A stretch of DNA of 64,000 nucleotides from an uncultured Bacteroidota bacterium (GTDB lineage Bacteria > Bacteroidota > Bacteroidia > Chitinophagales > Chitinophagaceae), in the NCBI GenBank assembly GCA_903906365.1, contig CAIVKC010000045.1, forward strand, positions 1-64,000, given 5' to 3'. The notes beneath the pieces are model-generated. The model searched no databases, was not told the DNA's origin, and was given only the letters and a program-made list of their open reading frames with translations. Made by a program: the position numbers and the translations under genes. Positions 62,039 through 64,000 of the stretch are shown in pieces. The first letter of the stretch is position 1. Every line of letters starts with the position of its first letter.

Positions 62039-62218
62039 AATCGGGTTGGGTATAGATTAGGTTTGAATGGGAACCAATATCCTGCCATACACTTAAGTTA
62101 ATGAAAACCAGATTCTTGATTATTTTCGGGGACTGTGATTTTTCCGGAGTAGGGAAATTCAGGTTTCATTTTGGGACATCAGAAACTGCCAGCAAAAGGG
62201 GGAAATACCTGAAATCCA

Positions 62219-64000
62219 TTAAAAACGGGCCACCAGTTTAAGATTGAGCAGCCTGGGGGTAAGCCGCTGGGGGAGGGCGTATACGGTATTTGAAAAATCC
62301 TTGATCAGCAGGTAGGAAATGGTATTGGCCCGATCGATGAGATTGAATACCTCCAGGGTGGCCCAGATATTTTCGAAATTCCGGAAAGGGCTGTGGCTTC
62401 GCCGGTTATTTTTTTCGCTGTCCAGCAACAACGCGCTGAAACCAATGTCTACCCGTATGTAGGGGTCGATGATCAGGGCGTTGCGGTATTTTACACTACC
62501 TGGTATATTAAACGGCAGGTTGCTTCCATACAAAAGGTTCAGAAAAGCTTTGAGGTTCTTGTTGGTGGCCAGGTAATCCTGCAGGTACATTCCCATCGTG
62601 AACAGGCGGTCTGTAGGACGTCGAACCCAGCCCTGCTGGACTTTCACACTGTCCACGGGATGGTTGGCGGAATCCAGGGTGTAATTGTAATAATAATTGC
62701 CGTCTATTTTTTCCTTGGTCCGCATAATTCCCAGGCTGATCCAGCTCTCTGCATCCTTTACCAGCTCGCCGAAAAGACGGGCCTCCAGCCCGGCGGCATA
62801 GGCCCTTGCATTGTTTTGACCATAGTATTGTATATGGACATTGGTGATGTCATAGGGAACCACATCGGTCATACCCTTATAGTATCCTTCGGCAGAAATC
62901 CGAAAGGGGCGATCGGTAATTTTGAAGTTGTAGTCCAATCCTGCCACGGCCTGCCAGCTGCGCTGGGCCCTGAGATCCTTATTGAGTGTCCCGTCCGGCC
63001 TGACGAGTTCGCGGAAAAACGGGGGCTGGTCATAGATACCCAGGGCCGCCCGGTAAATGAGGTCACGGGAGGACCGGGCTGGTTTCCATGACAATCCTAC
63101 CCTGGGTGACAGCAGAAGCTGGTTGTTGAGTGAATTATAATTATAGCGCGCACCGGCCTGCAGGGTAAGATCATGCCGGTCCTTGAAAGCGAAATTATCC
63201 TGGATGAACCCGCTGAACCTGGTAATCCCCAAATCAGCGTTTGCATTTACATAGTTGCTGATCTGGCTGGAGCCCGGCAGGTAGGGCAATGAATAGCCTG
63301 CGGAATCCTGGTAATCCCATTGGTGAATTTTATAATGGACCTGCTGCTGTTCGGCGCTGATGCCCCATTGCAGGAAATGACCGCCGATGTCCAGGAAGCC
63401 CTTGTGGGTGGCGTTGTATACCGTGATATCGAGCCGGTTCCTGGCATAGTTTTGGTAAACTCCGGCACCCAGCGGATTGGTGATAAGGCCAAAATCCGCG
63501 CTGCTTTTGTCGAAATTCCTTTCCCCGAATATATAGGCCCCGGTAATGTCGTAGGATTCATTTTCATTGTCTTCAAATCGGGAAACACTCCATTTGAGCC
63601 GGAGGTTTTTGGAGGGTTGCTGTGTAAAGGACAAACCCTGAAGGTTGGTCTGATAGGCATCCTTTTCCTGGCCGTTAAAAAAGATGTCAAGCCCCAGATT
63701 GGCGGTGATGTAAGGAGAAAACACCGAAGAAGTTAGCTGGCTGGACTGGGGTATAAGATTGAATTTTGTCTGGGAGAATGTACCCATGAATTCCAGTACA
63801 TTCCTGTTATTGAACTGGTAGGAGAAGACCCCCTGCACATCCGCCGAGGATGGTGCATAGTTGCCCCTGGTCTCCTGGCTGCTGAGCAGGTTTTTGTTGC
63901 TTCGGTTGCGTACGCCTACCAAATAGGTAAATTTATTTCCGGCTGCCAGCCCCTGCAAGTGAAATCCCTGCTCAAGCAGACCCAGATAGGCCGATCCTCC
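62219..64000 (-). CDS. TonB-dependent outer-membrane receptor, C-terminal part (continues beyond window)
   Basis: About 593 residues of the C-terminal beta-barrel of a TonB-dependent receptor; the reading frame is open through 64000 (GGSAYLGLLEQGFHLQGL precedes the first possible start), so the plug, TonB box and signal lie outside. Alternating strands and periplasmic turns are clear, for example LTLQAGARYNYNSLNNQLLLSPRVGLSWKP and YEVNLK-like endings, and it ends LNLKLVARF with the C-terminal aromatic. It resembles the Bacteroidota receptors with a carboxypeptidase-like N-terminal domain. No SusD partner lies downstream, which argues against a SusCD polysaccharide pair on that side. Confidence 0.85.
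   Translation of the reverse strand, partial: GGSAYLGLLEQGFHLQGLAAGNKFTYLVGVRNRSNKNLLSSQETRGNYAPSSADVQGVFSYQFNNRNVLEFMGTFSQTKFNLIPQSSQLTSSVFSPYITANLGLDIFFNGQEKDAYQTNLQGLSFTQQPSKNLRLKWSVSRFEDNENESYDITGAYIFGERNFDKSSADFGLITNPLGAGVYQNYARNRLDITVYNATHKGFLDIGGHFLQWGISAEQQQVHYKIHQWDYQDSAGYSLPYLPGSSQISNYVNANADLGITRFSGFIQDNFAFKDRHDLTLQAGARYNYNSLNNQLLLSPRVGLSWKPARSSRDLIYRAALGIYDQPPFFRELVRPDGTLNKDLRAQRSWQAVAGLDYNFKITDRPFRISAEGYYKGMTDVVPYDITNVHIQYYGQNNARAYAAGLEARLFGELVKDAESWISLGIMRTKEKIDGNYYYNYTLDSANHPVDSVKVQQGWVRRPTDRLFTMGMYLQDYLATNKNLKAFLNLLYGSNLPFNIPGSVKYRNALIIDPYIRVDIGFSALLLDSEKNNRRSHSPFRNFENIWATLEVFNLIDRANTISYLLIKDFSNTVYALPQRLTPRLLNLKLVARF

Noticed and set aside
1-64000. CRISPR array, prophage, toxin-antitoxin or secondary-metabolite cluster
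   Set aside because: No regularly spaced repeats, cas genes, phage structural genes or synthase modules were seen on either strand.

Overview
The window comes from a Bacteroidota chromosome, most likely a Chitinophagales/Sphingobacteriales-type organism. The indicators are a type IX secretion (T9SS) DUF5103 protein and a T9SS C-terminal sorting domain, a lipidated TamA homologue (TamL), a DUF4129/DUF4350/MoxR/DUF58 cluster, a TonB-dependent receptor, several Bacteroidota promoter matches (TTTG, about 19-20 nt, TAnnTTTG), the absence of obvious Shine-Dalgarno sequences, and frequent TTG/GTG starts. It is mostly ordinary core genome. The only clear mobile-element trace is a decayed serine recombinase beside a tRNA-Leu gene at the left edge.

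Layout. 0-8 kb: recombinase remnant, tRNA-Leu(CAA), hscB, a saccharopine-dehydrogenase-like protein, trmN6, tsaD, a MacB-type permease, an aldose-epimerase-like protein, an MgtC-family protein and a small coiled-coil exported protein. 8-13 kb: two gene-poor stretches around a sulfur/redox group (DUF2892-like membrane protein, CoA-disulfide reductase with a rhodanese domain, free rhodanese), then tRNA-Leu(CAG) and dapD. 13-25.6 kb: an outer-membrane barrel, tsaC, a heptosyltransferase, cca, a pRiA4b ORF-3-like protein, miaA, a GH1 beta-glucosidase, a polytopic glycosyltransferase-like protein, a Tyr/Gly/Ser-rich lipoprotein and proS. 25.6-33.3 kb: small membrane proteins, then a membrane cluster (RDD divergent from SpoIIM-like, unknown membrane protein, DUF4129, DUF4350, MoxR ATPase, DUF58). 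33-41 kb: truB, tamL, a TrmH-type methyltransferase, a LolC/E-like permease, the T9SS DUF5103 protein, SRP RNA and a transaldolase-like gene.

41-59.6 kb is the centrepiece, a combined histidine and tryptophan biosynthesis locus. hisG-hisD-hisC, then a sorbosone-dehydrogenase-like lipoprotein and a cytochrome c, then hisB, lie behind a leader peptide with five His codons and a classical attenuator. After one opposing acetyltransferase gene comes a second leader peptide with three consecutive Trp codons, another attenuator, and trpE-G-D-C-F-B-A. This runs with a 19-nt gap straight into hisH-hisA-hisF-hisIE and a thioredoxin-like gene, ending at a strong bidirectional hairpin. Half of the histidine pathway therefore appears to sit on the transcript controlled by tryptophan. 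Both leader-peptide AUGs lie only 7-10 nt after the predicted -7 box, so the leader mRNAs should be nearly leaderless.

59.6-64 kb: a DUF2911 protein with TPR-like repeats, pdxJ, an orphan T9SS sorting domain and the C-terminal part of a TonB-dependent receptor that continues past the right edge.
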